Below are positions 41,701 through 45,509 of a stretch of DNA of 64,000 bases, piece by piece. Made by a program: the position numbers and the translations under genes. Origin of the DNA: Cladorhizidae sp. MBARI D1340-BT2 (Eukaryota; Porifera; Demospongiae; Poecilosclerida; Cladorhizidae); assembly GCA_028752905.1 (NCBI GenBank), contig JAQNBH010000009.1, forward strand, positions 42,476,509 through 42,540,508, given 5' to 3'. The notes under the pieces are model-generated. The model worked only from the letters and a program-made list of their open reading frames with translations. It had not been told where the DNA came from and did no database searches. How positions within the stretch are numbered: position 1 is the first letter of the stretch; each line of letters starts with the position of its first letter.

Positions 41701-42843
41701 AGAGATTGATTGTGGTGCATGCCTGGCCACCAGGAGAGATTGATTGTGGTGCATGCCTAGTCCAAGCTAGCTACCAGGAGAGATTGATTGTGGTGCATGC
41801 CTGGTCCAAGCTAGCTACCAGGAGAGATTGATTGTGGTACACGCCTGGTCCAAGCTAGCTACCAGGAGAGATTGATTGTGGTGCATGCCGGGTCCGAGCT
41901 AGCTACCAGTAGAGATTGATTGTGGTGCATACCTGGTCCAAGCTAGCTACCAGGAGAGACTGATTGTGGTGCACGCCTGGTGCAAGCTAGCTACCAGTAG
42001 CGATTGATTGTGTACACCCTTAACTTCATTTAGTCTTCACTCCGTTTGAACTTCTGAAATTTTCATTTCTGTGGTATTTATTCAAAGAAATCATTATAAG
42101 GTGTGACGTGTGTCAAATGTTACACCACATAAACACAGAAATGCAACGATTCTGCACCTGTAATATATTCATCACTACACAAGTATATACATGTACCTGC
42201 AAGAAGCTCATGGAAAGGCAACTATATACCGGTATTCACTGGTAGTTGTACGTGGTATAAATAATTATATTGAATTTAATTTCTTTACTCAGAAGTTCCC
42301 TAGGACTCTGTTTACAGATGCTGTGGATGTCCTGATTTAGGAACTGACTTGAGCATCAGGCTATATAACTGTTCTGTATTATTTCTGTGGATGTCTTGAT
42401 TTAGGAAATGACTTGCAGACTAAACTGTTCTATAGTATTTCTGTGGATGTCTTGATTTATGAGTATCAGGCTAACTGTTCTGTATTATTTCTGTGGATGT
42501 CTTAATAACTTGCAGGCTAAACTGTTCTGTATTATTTCTGTGGATGTCTTGATTTAGGAAAGGACTTGAGCATCAGGCTAACTGTTCTATATTATTTCAC
42601 ACAACTGCAAAAGTATATCATTTTTTTTACATACAGCAATTTTTAACATGGTGGGTGTATCTGTATAATATATTTGTGCAGATGGGACGTTATGAATCTT
42701 CTTCTGGTGGCGAGACTTTTTCGGCTCTGGACTATGTGGCTCCCACTCCTGATTGGTCCGTGGTGGGACATCCCCAGCAAGGGTTTGACCCCATGGAAAC
42801 ACGTTGGCACCGCAAGACTAAGAAAGACATGGGAGGGTGCTAG
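2913..42843 (+). CDS. TYW1: tRNA 4-demethylwyosine synthase TYW1 (13 exons)
   Basis: TYW1 converts N1-methylguanosine-37 of tRNAPhe to 4-demethylwyosine, using S-adenosylmethionine, pyruvate and an iron-sulfur cluster. This is the second step of wybutosine synthesis, at the ER face or in the cytosol. Joined exons: 2913-3080, 3403-3694, 3749-3969, 4452-4692, 8739-8910, 8975-9084, 28058-28235, 28319-28454, 28538-28648, 28713-28781, 34883-34981, 36074-36130, 42682-42843. Every junction is GT-AG and in phase, giving 2016 nt and 671 residues plus TAG. An N-terminal flavodoxin domain (YGSQTGTAK at about residue 13) is followed by an acidic linker. The radical-SAM CxxxCxxC is at about C356, C360 and C363, followed by the TYW1-specific C-terminal region. 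Human TYW1 is about 730 residues; the shortfall is N-terminal. The Met at 2913 may be internal, since an AG at 2940-2941 could be an acceptor. Identity is secure; only the 5' end is uncertain. Confidence 0.95.
3081..3402 (+). other. TYW1 intron 1 with two poly-G tracts
   Basis: A 322 bp intron carrying G runs at about 3091-3112 and 3197-3219 and a (GT)n tract between them, followed by a pyrimidine-rich acceptor region. The non-template strand could form G-quadruplexes. Apparent open frames here are low-complexity artefacts. Confidence 0.85.
3403..3694 (+). CDS. TYW1: TYW1 exon 2, flavodoxin domain
   Basis: Acceptor TTCGCTAG|GTT; donor GGAG|GTACAT (phase 1). It contains STYTDGVPPDSAKWFCQWL and the flavodoxin hallmark FAVFALGDSLYADHYNSTGK, both typical of TYW1. 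Confidence 0.95.
3749..3969 (+). CDS. TYW1: TYW1 exon 3, end of flavodoxin domain and linker
   Basis: Acceptor CCCCTAG|GT continues the codon from exon 2. The exon reads GIEEDFISWKNGF, then a Cys/Gly-rich linker (GCACGAGAGC), matching the Cys-rich linker position in animal TYW1. The donor at 3970 (GAG|GTGATA) is phase 0. The linker half is less certain because such linkers vary. Confidence 0.8.
4040..4432. repeat. CTC/CTT pyrimidine microsatellite
   Basis: About 390 bp of almost pure (CTCCTCTTC)n/(CTC)n lies in TYW1 intron 3, ending about 20 bp before the exon 4 acceptor. It acts as a hugely enlarged polypyrimidine tract. All six frames stay open through it (poly-Ser, poly-Leu, poly-Pro or poly-Gly), which is not evidence for coding. 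Confidence 0.97.
4452..4692 (+). CDS. TYW1: TYW1 exon 4, acidic linker
   Basis: The acceptor follows a very long pyrimidine tract (CTCCTTACAG|GTC). The exon encodes an acidic Ser/Asp/Glu stretch, then VDLEDIGSMMSKMK and a segment ending in MVTPMLRKALTKQG. This is the conserved lead into the catalytic domain. Donor CAAG|GTAGGT, phase 1. Confidence 0.93.
4770..8530. repeat. 49 bp minisatellite filling TYW1 intron 4
   Basis: About 75 units of a 49 bp repeat built on GGTTCAGATTTACTAACTCA, then AATGGACCACTTTGTCACAA and TGTTTGAGA. Single-base variants (TAACTCT, GGGAGG, GGCAGTTC, GAGACTGTTC) mark longer blocks. For example, the rare GAGACTGTTC unit occurs near 5491, 6941 and 7726; the last two are about 785 bp apart with matching neighbours. 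The short ORFs are read-through. Confidence 0.97.
8739..8910 (+). CDS. TYW1: TYW1 exon 5, radical-SAM cysteines
   Basis: Acceptor TTTAACAAG|GA restores the Gly codon. The exon reads YRIVGSHSGVKLCRWTKSML, then RGRGGCYKHTFYGI and LACANKCVFCWR. The three cysteines (codons at 8882, 8894 and 8903) are the CxxxCxxC ligands of the SAM-binding [4Fe-4S] cluster. The donor AG|GTGCGT is phase 2. Confidence 0.95.
8975..9084 (+). CDS. TYW1: TYW1 exon 6
   Basis: Encodes RHHTNPVGTEWRWKMDDPQ and a helix ending in KEFKG, directly after the cluster motif. Acceptor TTACCTAG|A, donor AAAG|GTCAGT (phase 1). It is followed by the 19 kb intron 6. Confidence 0.95.
9088..9425 (+). other. start of TYW1 intron 6
   Basis: Unique sequence between exon 6 and the 41 bp minisatellite. 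No exon or RNA gene was recognised. Confidence 0.5.
9425..11565. repeat. 41 bp minisatellite
   Basis: About 52 units of GTGCCCATCATCTCTGATGC, then ACGAGGTTCTTGTAACCCTCT; many units are 36-39 bp because part of GATGCACGAGG is missing. It lies in TYW1 intron 6, downstream (3' side) of the decayed minus-strand OAS-like copy. No coding role is supported. Confidence 0.97.
11998..12212. mobile_element. small hAT-like non-autonomous element
   Basis: The left end, GGGCTGTATATACACACAAA with TTTTGCC and a G run, resembles the motif at 14584 (GGGTTGTATACAGAAATTTT, GCC and a G run). Both continue into AAGGGGGGGC-GAGAGCC. The right end has a G run, then GATTATGCCTAGATACATCC. The size (about 215 bp) and G-rich ends suggest a MITE-like derivative. 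Target duplications were not resolved. Confidence 0.45.
12215..12640. other. TYW1 intron 6 sequence without recognised feature
   Basis: Intronic sequence between the small G-rich element and the decayed OAS-like exons. Nothing further was recognised. Confidence 0.4.
13530..13797. repeat. 26 bp minisatellite, 10 near-identical units
   Basis: Ten copies of TGCTGCCATTGCTTGGTCTC followed by CTACGC, almost without variation, so the array is probably young. Three frames stay open through it because few stops occur in the unit. Confidence 0.95.
13875..14097. repeat. 24 bp minisatellite
   Basis: Nine units of CTCTGCCTCGTGTTCCTCCK with CCAG. One unit is expanded by 3 bp near 14015. Since 24 is a multiple of 3, the minus strand reads a repeating AEL-EEHE-like peptide. 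I see no flanking exon that would make it part of a gene. Confidence 0.9.
14098..14583. other. TYW1 intron 6 sequence, no firm feature
   Basis: A minus-strand frame of 119 codons (14476-14117) exists but has no recognised family and no clear splice sites. It is treated as non-coding. Confidence 0.35.
15245..15512 (+). repeat. duplicated ~135 bp block upstream of the hAT ORF
   Basis: Two direct copies (about 15245-15365 and 15383-15512) share TGTCATCACACRCCACCACG, TTCTCCTTTGTAGGTTTGTC and TATTTTTAACTCAGTCCATT. They end just before the transposase ATG at 15551. They may be a duplicated promoter/leader. A TATAAAA (about 15512) follows the second copy. Confidence 0.8.
15551..17737 (+). CDS. hAT family transposase, 728 residues
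   Basis: One open frame from ATG to TGA, without introns. The N-terminus is Ser-rich, then basic. A TTF-type zinc-finger-like stretch follows at about residues 75-130 (FCKVCKQSG, a Trp-rich spacer, HARSDFHIHA). The hAT catalytic core has a first acidic motif LMADECTDVTNVEELS at about residues 243-258. The second region, GLGFDGAATFSGRKTGVQAR at about 310-330, leads into FIHCHCHLLQLA. The C-terminal dimerisation region has ASVERSFSQMKMIKTRLRNS at about 668-688, including the conserved Glu. Its closest animal homologues would be ZMYM/ZNF862-like transposase-derived proteins. With all motifs present and no stop, it may be recently active. Alternatively it is a domesticated gene, but the flanking G-rich ends argue for a transposon. 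Confidence 0.93.
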   Translation: MDIRSYFASTSQASSHANSSDSEDSRTDSSEHVEASSPSLSPPPSKKSKQNKHRSSVSTKRKYSKSWEKDFSWLYYDEDSDGAFCKVCKQSGLQRTGGVWVTQPCRNWKKAVEKMKAHARSDFHIHATQALFAAKGAAKGGTVVQQLQNVLARKRAQNRAAVKCLILLTHFLTKEQVAHSTKFEKLVDVVVRCGSQHLKQFLETAPRNAVYTSRLAVVEFIESLGTWVEESILKRLQKAPMYSLMADECTDVTNVEELSVFCRWEEDGVPVECFLELIPLKKADAETIYSNLIDCLKKKGLQVGRIVGLGFDGAATFSGRKTGVQARIKKHTPHALFIHCHCHLLQLACVQAANKTPGIAHVYRTLTTLWKHFRNSPKRAECLKEVQHVLELPEMKVIKPSDTRWLAHERCVKAVKASYSAIVITIGNIYETSHEPEALGIHGALCKLSTIAAIYLLDFTLPQVAKLSKALQAEQLDLSLISFLVDATVKSLDDAVLPGANWVLELLENVEDLKSSTKVSIDADKILSYQNVVGKPFVADLKANITSRFSSSNAVVSALSIFDPRKVPKPDSVSFPTYGDTSVEKLIAHYGEDRDAETLDGEETVKTAMISTEILTEWKTFRQLLVKQPRDTTASQLKELVSNDMLKAMFPNLHKIASICLSIPVSTASVERSFSQMKMIKTRLRNSLSDCSLSHLMRIAIEAPEVLSESDLEEIVDVWQRKPRRTSV
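17906..18480. other. TYW1 intron 6, nothing recognised
   Basis: Contains short (TC)n and poly-G stretches. No gene-like exon was recognised. Confidence 0.4.
18480..19290 (-). mobile_element. Penelope-like element 3' part (GIY-YIG end and terminal repeat)
   Basis: The minus strand from 19290 to about 18900 encodes, with frame changes, segments such as CTKEKSAIAEHAWDNGH, LLWEEATILDQA and KELLVKEAFHISLALKCERF. This is the GIY-YIG endonuclease tail of Penelope-like elements. A better copy of the same tail lies at 33850-34120. An AT-rich spacer follows. Then comes the terminal block (about 18690-18550, minus) shared with 32875-32770, 34475-34560, 47350-47460 and 57430-57515. It contains the hammerhead-like core described in the findings. 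Confidence 0.75.
18606..18660 (-). ncRNA. hammerhead-ribozyme-like motif in a Penelope terminal repeat
   Basis: The minus strand shows CTGACGA (18642-18636, fitting CUGANGA), a short hairpin with ACTAG-AGCAT-CTAG, then GAAA (18617-18614), C and ATC. This is the order of a hammerhead core. Deviations are an extra A between the core and stem II and an imperfect stem III. Activity is inferred only from the known presence of hammerhead motifs in Penelope-like elements. Confidence 0.4.
19290..19545. other. TYW1 intron 6, nothing recognised
   Basis: Short unique sequence preceding a 62 bp tandem array. No exon was recognised. Confidence 0.35.
19548..20205. repeat. 62 bp minisatellite
   Basis: About 11 units of TAATGATATTCATATAGTGA, then TAGCAATCAGAGGAATGCAG and ACATTAAATTCCTCCATGTTGC. 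Two units carry internal deletions. Confidence 0.95.
20300..20483. repeat. telomere-like 24 bp repeat, left part
   Basis: Units of GGACTAGGGTTAGAGTTAAA plus GTTA. The same kind of repeat (GTTAGGACTAGRGTTAGRGC) resumes at 21115-21310. It was apparently split by the fold-back element 20484-21115. Confidence 0.9.
20480..21118. mobile_element. TTAA-flanked fold-back element, copy 1
   Basis: The left arm (about 20483-20705) is the reverse complement of the right arm (about 20890-21115). Both carry TATATATCAAGTCCATACCA and ATAGTTATACCTATGAAACA when read in the same sense. The ends read TTAAGGGGGGG and CCCCCCCTTTAA, consistent with TTAA target sites. The centre (20705-20890) has no ORF. It is non-autonomous. 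A sister copy is at 25783-26388. Confidence 0.85.
21115..21312. repeat. telomere-like 24 bp repeat, right part
   Basis: Degenerate GTTAGGRCTAGRGTTAGAGC units, matching the array at 20300-20483 on the other side of the fold-back element. Confidence 0.85.
21312..21980. other. downstream flank of the OAS-like gene
   Basis: Intronic relative to TYW1 and 3' of the minus-strand OAS-like gene. No further feature was recognised. Confidence 0.4.
21982..25036 (-). CDS. OAS-like gene, C-terminal four exons
   Basis: 2'-5'-oligoadenylate synthases make 2-5A from ATP, classically on dsRNA. Minus-strand exons: 25036-24796, 24453-24396, 22974-22790, 22207-21982 (TGA). All have GT-AG borders and the three junctions keep phase. 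The protein reads FVEVRLRLSPLWGRPDQFYT, KWQMQFLKQLPNQ, RRANVWRDQCW, GRPSTYLLTLLVLRAFEAA, HIWWEHCYSL, PRILDPANPSNNLYITG. This follows the OAS1 C-terminal domain order (F-K-RP, L---VKHW, P--YALELLT-YAWE, -YW--YY-F, P-ILDPADPT-N-). The N-terminal catalytic part (GS--KGT--- and the Asp pair) was not found between 25037 and the next recognisable feature, so activity cannot be judged. Introns contain purine tracts and a MITE. It lies antisense in TYW1 intron 6. Confidence 0.72.
22440..22565. repeat. ~38 bp tandem repeat, 3 units
   Basis: Three copies of GTAACATGGTGTAACATTGG followed by GACTGTG. They lie in the last intron of the OAS-like gene. Confidence 0.9.
23010..23232. repeat. purine-rich GAGAAAGGGAAAAGAAGAG array, left part
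   Basis: About 19-20 bp purine units (GAGAGAAAGGGAAAAGAAGA). The same array type resumes at 23910-24380, so both are probably one tract split by the insertion at 23233-23912. It is a triplex-prone mirror-like purine strand. Confidence 0.9.
23236..23905. mobile_element. MITE with GGTTCACAA terminal inverted repeats
   Basis: The left end GGTTCACAAT and the right end complement (TTGTGAACC ending near 23911) are inverted. Both have sub-terminal ACGCGTCGC/GCGACGCGT motifs and a second internal GTTCACAA copy. There is no transposase ORF. The middle contains a strong hairpin (23500-23570: AACCTCCGAGTTTGCGGTTA pairing with TAACCGCAAACGAGTAGGTT across GAGGCGAAGCCGA). It sits within a purine array. 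Confidence 0.75.
23912..24380. repeat. purine-rich array, right part
   Basis: (GAGAGAAAGGGAGAAGAAGA)n with variants containing AATAAGG. A 205-codon minus-strand frame through it is low-complexity (Ser/Leu/Pro) and not supported as coding. Confidence 0.92.
25075..25160. repeat. 28-30 bp tandem repeat
   Basis: Four units of TTTATTAACCCCTGGCTTTG. They immediately precede (on the minus strand) the first recognised OAS-like exon. Confidence 0.9.
25200..25780. repeat. degenerate GCTAGATGCTAGGGCT repeat
   Basis: Roughly 36-39 bp units containing AGTCAGGTTAATGCTAGATG and CTAGGGCTTGGG. The CTAGGG core is similar in flavour to the telomere-like arrays at 20300 and 48016. Confidence 0.85.
25783..26388. 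mobile_element. TTAA-flanked fold-back element, copy 2
   Basis: TTAAGGGGGACCGATGGTAT at the left and its complement ending CCCTTAA at the right, with about 230 bp arms that are reverse complements. The arms share ATAGTTATACC-ATGAAA and ATATATCAAGTCCATACC with copy 1 at 20480-21118. No ORF belongs to a transposase. The TTAA flanks suggest a piggyBac-type target site. Confidence 0.88.
26630..26752 (-). CDS. candidate orphan exon, unrecognised
   Basis: A 41-codon block with clean borders on the minus strand (TTGTTTTAG|TTC and AAA|GTAAGA). It reads FSLDKNCSFLSIDKMAGGSY and then an acidic helix ending VEEVADQIK. It may be an upstream exon of the OAS-like gene. However, its phase (0) does not match the next exon at 25036 (needs phase 1), so either an exon between is missing or it belongs elsewhere. 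No family is recognised. Confidence 0.4.
26760..28057. other. remainder of TYW1 intron 6
   Basis: No convincing exon was found. A minus-strand frame at 26959-26762 lacks a recognised family. Pyrimidine-rich stretches precede the exon 7 acceptor. Confidence 0.4.
28058..28235 (+). CDS. TYW1: TYW1 exon 7
   Basis: Acceptor TATTCTCAG|GC. It reads GVPGVKPERLAEGKE, HCALSLVGEPIMYPEINTLI and STFLVTNAQFPKAIR. The SLVGEP segment is the radical-SAM beta-strand/GE-type motif of TYW1. Phase 2 donor AAG|GTACAG. Confidence 0.96.
28319..28454 (+). CDS. TYW1: TYW1 exon 8
   Basis: Encodes PVTQLYVSVDASTKDSLKKI and RPLFRDFWPRF, highly conserved in TYW1. Acceptor CTTTCAG|A, donor AAG|GTGAGT (phase 0). Confidence 0.96.
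28538..28648 (+). CDS. TYW1: TYW1 exon 9
   Basis: Encodes GQRTVYRLTLVKAWNTEELD and MGKPDFIEVK. Both boundaries are phase 0 (TTGTCAG|GGC and AAG|GTAGGG). Confidence 0.96.
28713..28781 (+). CDS. TYW1: TYW1 exon 10
   Basis: A 23-codon exon, GVTYCGYSKASNLTMANVPW then HEE. It is bounded by GTGTAG|GGA and GAA|GTGAGT. Confidence 0.95.
28840..29330. repeat. 36 bp repeat with a larger duplicated block
   Basis: Seven 36 bp units (AATAACAGGGCAATACAGAG, then ATTATCCACACTGTAT). They are followed by a spacer with TATTTATTTATTTGTTTGTG and (TATATT)n. Two more units and a second copy of the same spacer follow (29065-29150 and 29235-29320). The array lies at the start of TYW1 intron 10. Confidence 0.93.
29330..30215. 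other. TYW1 intron 10, no firm feature
   Basis: A minus-strand frame at 29720-29500 (KEAVADPAWVQSATATRLG and onward) is the only protein-like stretch. I do not recognise it and its borders are unclear. Confidence 0.35.
30215..30560. repeat. 57 bp minisatellite with internal palindrome
   Basis: Six units of CTTCCAGTTACAACAGTTGT, AAAAACCCTTTACCAGACTG and TACTAGTTTTACCCACA. Each unit holds the perfect 15 bp palindrome TTACAACAGTTGTAA. Because 57 is a multiple of 3, two plus-strand frames stay open. Confidence 0.95.
30815..32648. repeat. ~50 bp minisatellite with two-unit higher order
   Basis: About 36 units sharing CTTATGTCCCACATTCTGGA and CTGGACCACATTCAGG. Two unit types (GACTGACCATGAGTGA and ATTGGATGAGTGG) often alternate, giving a ~100 bp composite. 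Longer blocks (for example 31490-31620 and 31990-32130) are also repeated. The array is in TYW1 intron 10. Confidence 0.96.
32935..33495 (+). pseudogene. Penelope-like reverse transcriptase, 5'-truncated
   Basis: Motif A FVSFDVSSL starts near 32938 but is followed by a stop and frame change near 32980. The next frame is open to 33493 with AVDVILGMLTKDESL, GAAMGSPVSAVVANLYMEFF (motif B) and RYVDDAFCIMKKG (motif C YVDD), then LLPFLDGHLHRKEDGRLTTT. The catalytic Asp residues are present, but the ORF is broken at both sides. Confidence 0.85.
33780..34130 (+). pseudogene. Penelope GIY-YIG endonuclease tail
   Basis: In mixed frames: VYTTGETNRRLETRIQDAC, KSAIAEHAWDNGHPILW, ATILDQARRQKELLVKEALH and LPGCWVATLKSL. 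This is the C-terminal endonuclease part. Frameshifts separate it from the RT part. Confidence 0.75.
34135..34300. repeat. (ATT)n microsatellite
   Basis: About 45 ATT units, then GTTATT variants, lie inside the 3' region of the Penelope-like element. Another element copy at 47190-47260 has a shorter AT-rich tract in the equivalent position. Confidence 0.96.
34566..34882. other. end of TYW1 intron 10
   Basis: No feature beyond the pyrimidine-rich exon 11 acceptor. Confidence 0.4.
34883..34981 (+). CDS. TYW1: TYW1 exon 11
   Basis: Encodes VLNFVKNFADLL then YDISCEHEHSNCVLIAHKK, the conserved Cys/His-rich segment near the C-terminus. Bounded by GTGCCTAG|GTG and AAG|GTGACA. Confidence 0.95.
34990..35795. 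repeat. ~40 bp AGCATTTTAATTGGTCCAGG repeat
   Basis: About 19 units joining AGCATTTTAATTGGTCCAGG, TGGTGTGTGC and a variable (TA)n tract. A larger block including TGTTCCTGGTGGTG recurs about 260 bp apart (35200-35290 and 35462-35550). It fills most of TYW1 intron 11 (34982-36073). Confidence 0.95.
36074..36130 (+). CDS. TYW1: TYW1 exon 12
   Basis: A 19-codon exon, FKVDGKWNTWIDYSKFHEL. Bounded by TCTGTGCAG|TTC and CTG|GTACGT. It corresponds to the conserved W-TWIDY segment of TYW1. Confidence 0.94.
36395..37235. repeat. 74-75 bp minisatellite in TYW1 intron 12
   Basis: About 11 units of GCAGTTGCTGCAGTGGCAAG, GTTTGCTGCAGGAAGCACCC, GTGTTGGTGGCCGTGAGAAA and GAGCAAGGAGCATT; every few units one extra T gives 75 bp. 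A 302-codon minus-strand frame and several plus-strand frames run through because the unit has few stops. No splice-supported gene was seen. Confidence 0.95.
37365..37475. repeat. 18 bp repeat
   Basis: Units of CTGACCATAGCCTCTGGC, about five copies, with degenerate ones upstream. Confidence 0.9.
37480..40240. other. TYW1 intron 12, mostly unrecognised
   Basis: Contains a (GT)n/(GTGC)n microsatellite at about 38397-38500 and a short poly-G at 39111-39120. Open frames of 180 codons (38560-39099, plus) lack any recognised family and are probably chance. No splice-bounded exon was seen. Confidence 0.5.
40240..42012. repeat. 44 bp minisatellite
   Basis: About 40 units of GATTGATTGTGGTGCATGCC, TGGTCCAAGCTAGCTACCAG and GAGA. 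Several units have lost the GTCCAAGCTA segment, giving ~30 bp units. The core contains the palindromes GCATGC and AGCTAGCT. It lies in TYW1 intron 12, about 700 bp before the last exon. Confidence 0.96.
42300..42600. repeat. 50-65 bp degenerate repeat
   Basis: Five units containing CTGTGGATGTCTTGATTTAG and ACTGTTCTGTATTATTT, just upstream of the last TYW1 exon. Confidence 0.9.
42682..42843 (+). CDS. TYW1: TYW1 exon 13 and stop
   Basis: Acceptor TTTGTGCAG|ATG. It encodes SALDYVAPTPDWSVVGHPQQ, GFDPMETRWHRKTKK and a C-terminal GC followed by TAG. This is the normal TYW1 ending (GFDP--TR--RK, terminal Gly-Cys). Confidence 0.96.
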   Translation: MGRYESSSGGETFSALDYVAPTPDWSVVGHPQQGFDPMETRWHRKTKKDMGGC

Positions 42844-43500
42844 ATGTAGAACCTATTTTGGTCTTGAATGTGAATATTATTGCCTTTATTGTTTAACTAT
42901 ACAAGTCGTTCCTGTATCCTCCCATGCAAGATGCTAAGCCAATCTGATCTTGTGGAATGGAAACTCTTGCTTGTTGTCTAAGGGTGCAGTAAGTTTGGTA
43001 TGGCTATGCCGTTTTAGTGCCAAAAAAACACAGAACTGTCTTTTGGTAATAGAATATGCAATGTTTGACAGCGTGAACATCACATTCCTTATAATTATAC
43101 TGGTTAACAGATTTTGGCAGTGAACAGATATATATAGTGATAAATATCTATGCATAATGCAAATGCGATATTTTCAAGTGTACCAAGAATTTCGTTCCCA
43201 TAGGAGTCTCATTTCCCAAACAATAGAAGTCCATTGGCATTTGACGACCAGGTCATTGTTGGAACTCGTCACACTCTAGTCTCACGTGTGTGTATATATA
43301 AATTATATGTATATATGTGTATACCAGATTTAGAACCCCAAAATGGAGGGGGGGAAATGAGGTTTTGGTGGGTTTTCTTCCCATGAGGAATACATAAGGT
43401 TACAAAAGCCTGTTGATTTACATTTTTGCTAACCCCAGAAATTATAACTTCTGATTTTTTTTGGTGATTGAGCTCAACAAAAATATTCAAGGCATTCCAC
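42844..43500 (+). other. TYW1 3' flank
   Basis: The region after the TAG should hold the 3' UTR. No canonical AATAAA was seen in the first 300 bp, so the transcript end is undefined. Confidence 0.4.
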
Positions 43501-44100
43501 ACCTGCTATATATATACCAGCTCAGATATCCTGTTTGCCATTGAAACTGTGTGGTTTATTTTGGATGGTATGGAATGTTACACTAAATGCTTGCATTCCT
43601 GCTATATATATATGCTCAGACATCCTGTTTGCCATTGAAATTGTGTGGTTTGGTATGGTTTGGTATGGAATGTTACACTAAATGCTTGCATTCCTGCTAT
43701 GCTGGACTAGCTCAGACATCCTGTTTACCACAATGAACTGTGGTATTGGGATGGCTATGCGGTATAAGCACTCAACAAACATCTTGTTGGTCACACACCA
43801 ATTATATTTGCAGAACTAAGGTCACCACACACCTAATACTGTACTTAACTAGTCCAGCATTTTATACTGTTTCTGACCTAAATTGAGACCTAAATTGACG
43901 GGTGGAAGCAAGATTATACGTGGTTATGGACATCTGCCATTCATGATGCATTGACTTGATTGTACTTTTTACATAGCTATTAAAGATAGAAACAATGTCA
44001 TGAGCCAATATATAGAATAGAATAAAAATCCTTCAGGACTCAGGAGTCCACCAGACAATTTCATAGTAGCTTGACATCTGCCATGCACTAAATATGGATC
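43500..44100. repeat. inverted partner of 54840-55360, with ~100 bp tandem units
   Basis: 43505-43735 has three units with CAGACATCCTGTTTGCCATT and GGAATGTTACACTAAATGCT. The following segment (TATTGGGATGGCTATG, CTAGTCCAGCATTTTATA, CCATTCATGATGCATTGAC, AATGTCATGAGCCAATATAT, AGTCCACCAGACAATT) is matched in order on the minus strand of 55360-54840, with divergence. The two may be copies of one interspersed element or a duplicated flank. Confidence 0.65.
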
Positions 44101-45480
44101 TGCTGCCTGATGGGCAACTAATTTCAACAAATTTACGAGGTTGTTCCTAAATCTTTTTCTGAAAGCAAAGGGTCAGTAATGCCACACTAATTGAGATATA
44201 AAGCACTGTACATTGTTACTACTAGATGCATCCGACACCTTACCTTTTATATGGCATCACCTCCCCCCCCCCCCCAGGAACGGGAAAATAATGCGGTTAT
44301 TTAAATCGGGACAAATTGTAGTGAAAAGAAAGAACATGAAAACAATAGCAGATTCCTAAGCTGGAGGAAGAAATGGCTGCATGGGCAAGCGAGAATGGCA
44401 ACTACTTACCCAGAAAACAGAACTGTGCATTTTAGAGAAGCTAATATGGTTCAAGGCACAAGTATATATGAATATGCACTTGTATATACTGGTATCTGAA
44501 AACAGTTACCTGAAATCTGAACAGAAATATTACTTATACAGAAGATTTTAGATTATGGTAAATGAATCGGGGAATCCTTAAAATAACCAGAAGGCCTCTG
44601 TGCACACTGTGCTGACCCATTAGTTAGCCACGAATGCTCATTTTGGCTACTGGAGACAATAATGACTGCATCCTGCACTGCTAGAAAAGGAAATTGTGTC
44701 CGTGTGTGTGTGTGTTTGAAATATAAATAAACATAATTACAATAACCATTTCAATAATCAACCTGAAATTTAGTCTTGACATTTTGATAAGATATTTTAG
44801 GAATAACCAATCTTTGTATCTTTTCTAGTCCTGTTTAATACGAGAAAACTCTTGTAGCTGGATAGAACTTGCCATGCAATGGGAATCTATAGGTTATTAT
44901 ATAGCTAGCACTTGTCTATATATCAATTCCACTGAACCCACAAACAAAATAAATTTGGAACCAGCATCAACTCAAATCAACAGACAAAAGGCTATCCCTC
45001 AGACAGTTTATAAATTCTCCCTCACTACCATGCCTTAGTTCTATCTAGCAGCAAGCTACACATTATATGTTCAAAATCAATCATAATAATATAGTTGTCT
45101 ATTTCTTAACTTCATTTCTAGCGCTCGCCGCACCCGTGATCGAGAAGCTTCTTTAGGCTCAGGTAGAGTTTCTACACTCCACCTGTCCATATTTCTATAC
45201 AAGTTAATAGCTGACAAGAATGGATGGTGACGTTTCATTCTGTATTCAACATTAGTGTTCGTTTGCTAAAATGGAAAGGATCGTCAACACGCTTTAATCT
45301 TGATATTACTGAGCCTGTTAAGGCCATCACATATATATTACAGGCCATCACATATATATTACAGCACAGTGTGAAACCATAACAGTAACTAACACTAATA
45401 ACAATCTATATTAAAAATCAACAGTACTTAATTAATAATAATATCCACAATATTAAAAACATAGTCAATACTGTGCTCAC
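44100..45480. other. intergenic, with a Penelope terminal fragment
   Basis: A degraded Penelope terminal block lies at about 44735-44810 (ATTACAATAACCATTTCAAT, AATCAACCTGAAATTTAG). Nothing else was recognised. Confidence 0.5.
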
Positions 45481-45509
45481 AATACTTGCAAAACAGTATT
45501 CCTCCATCT

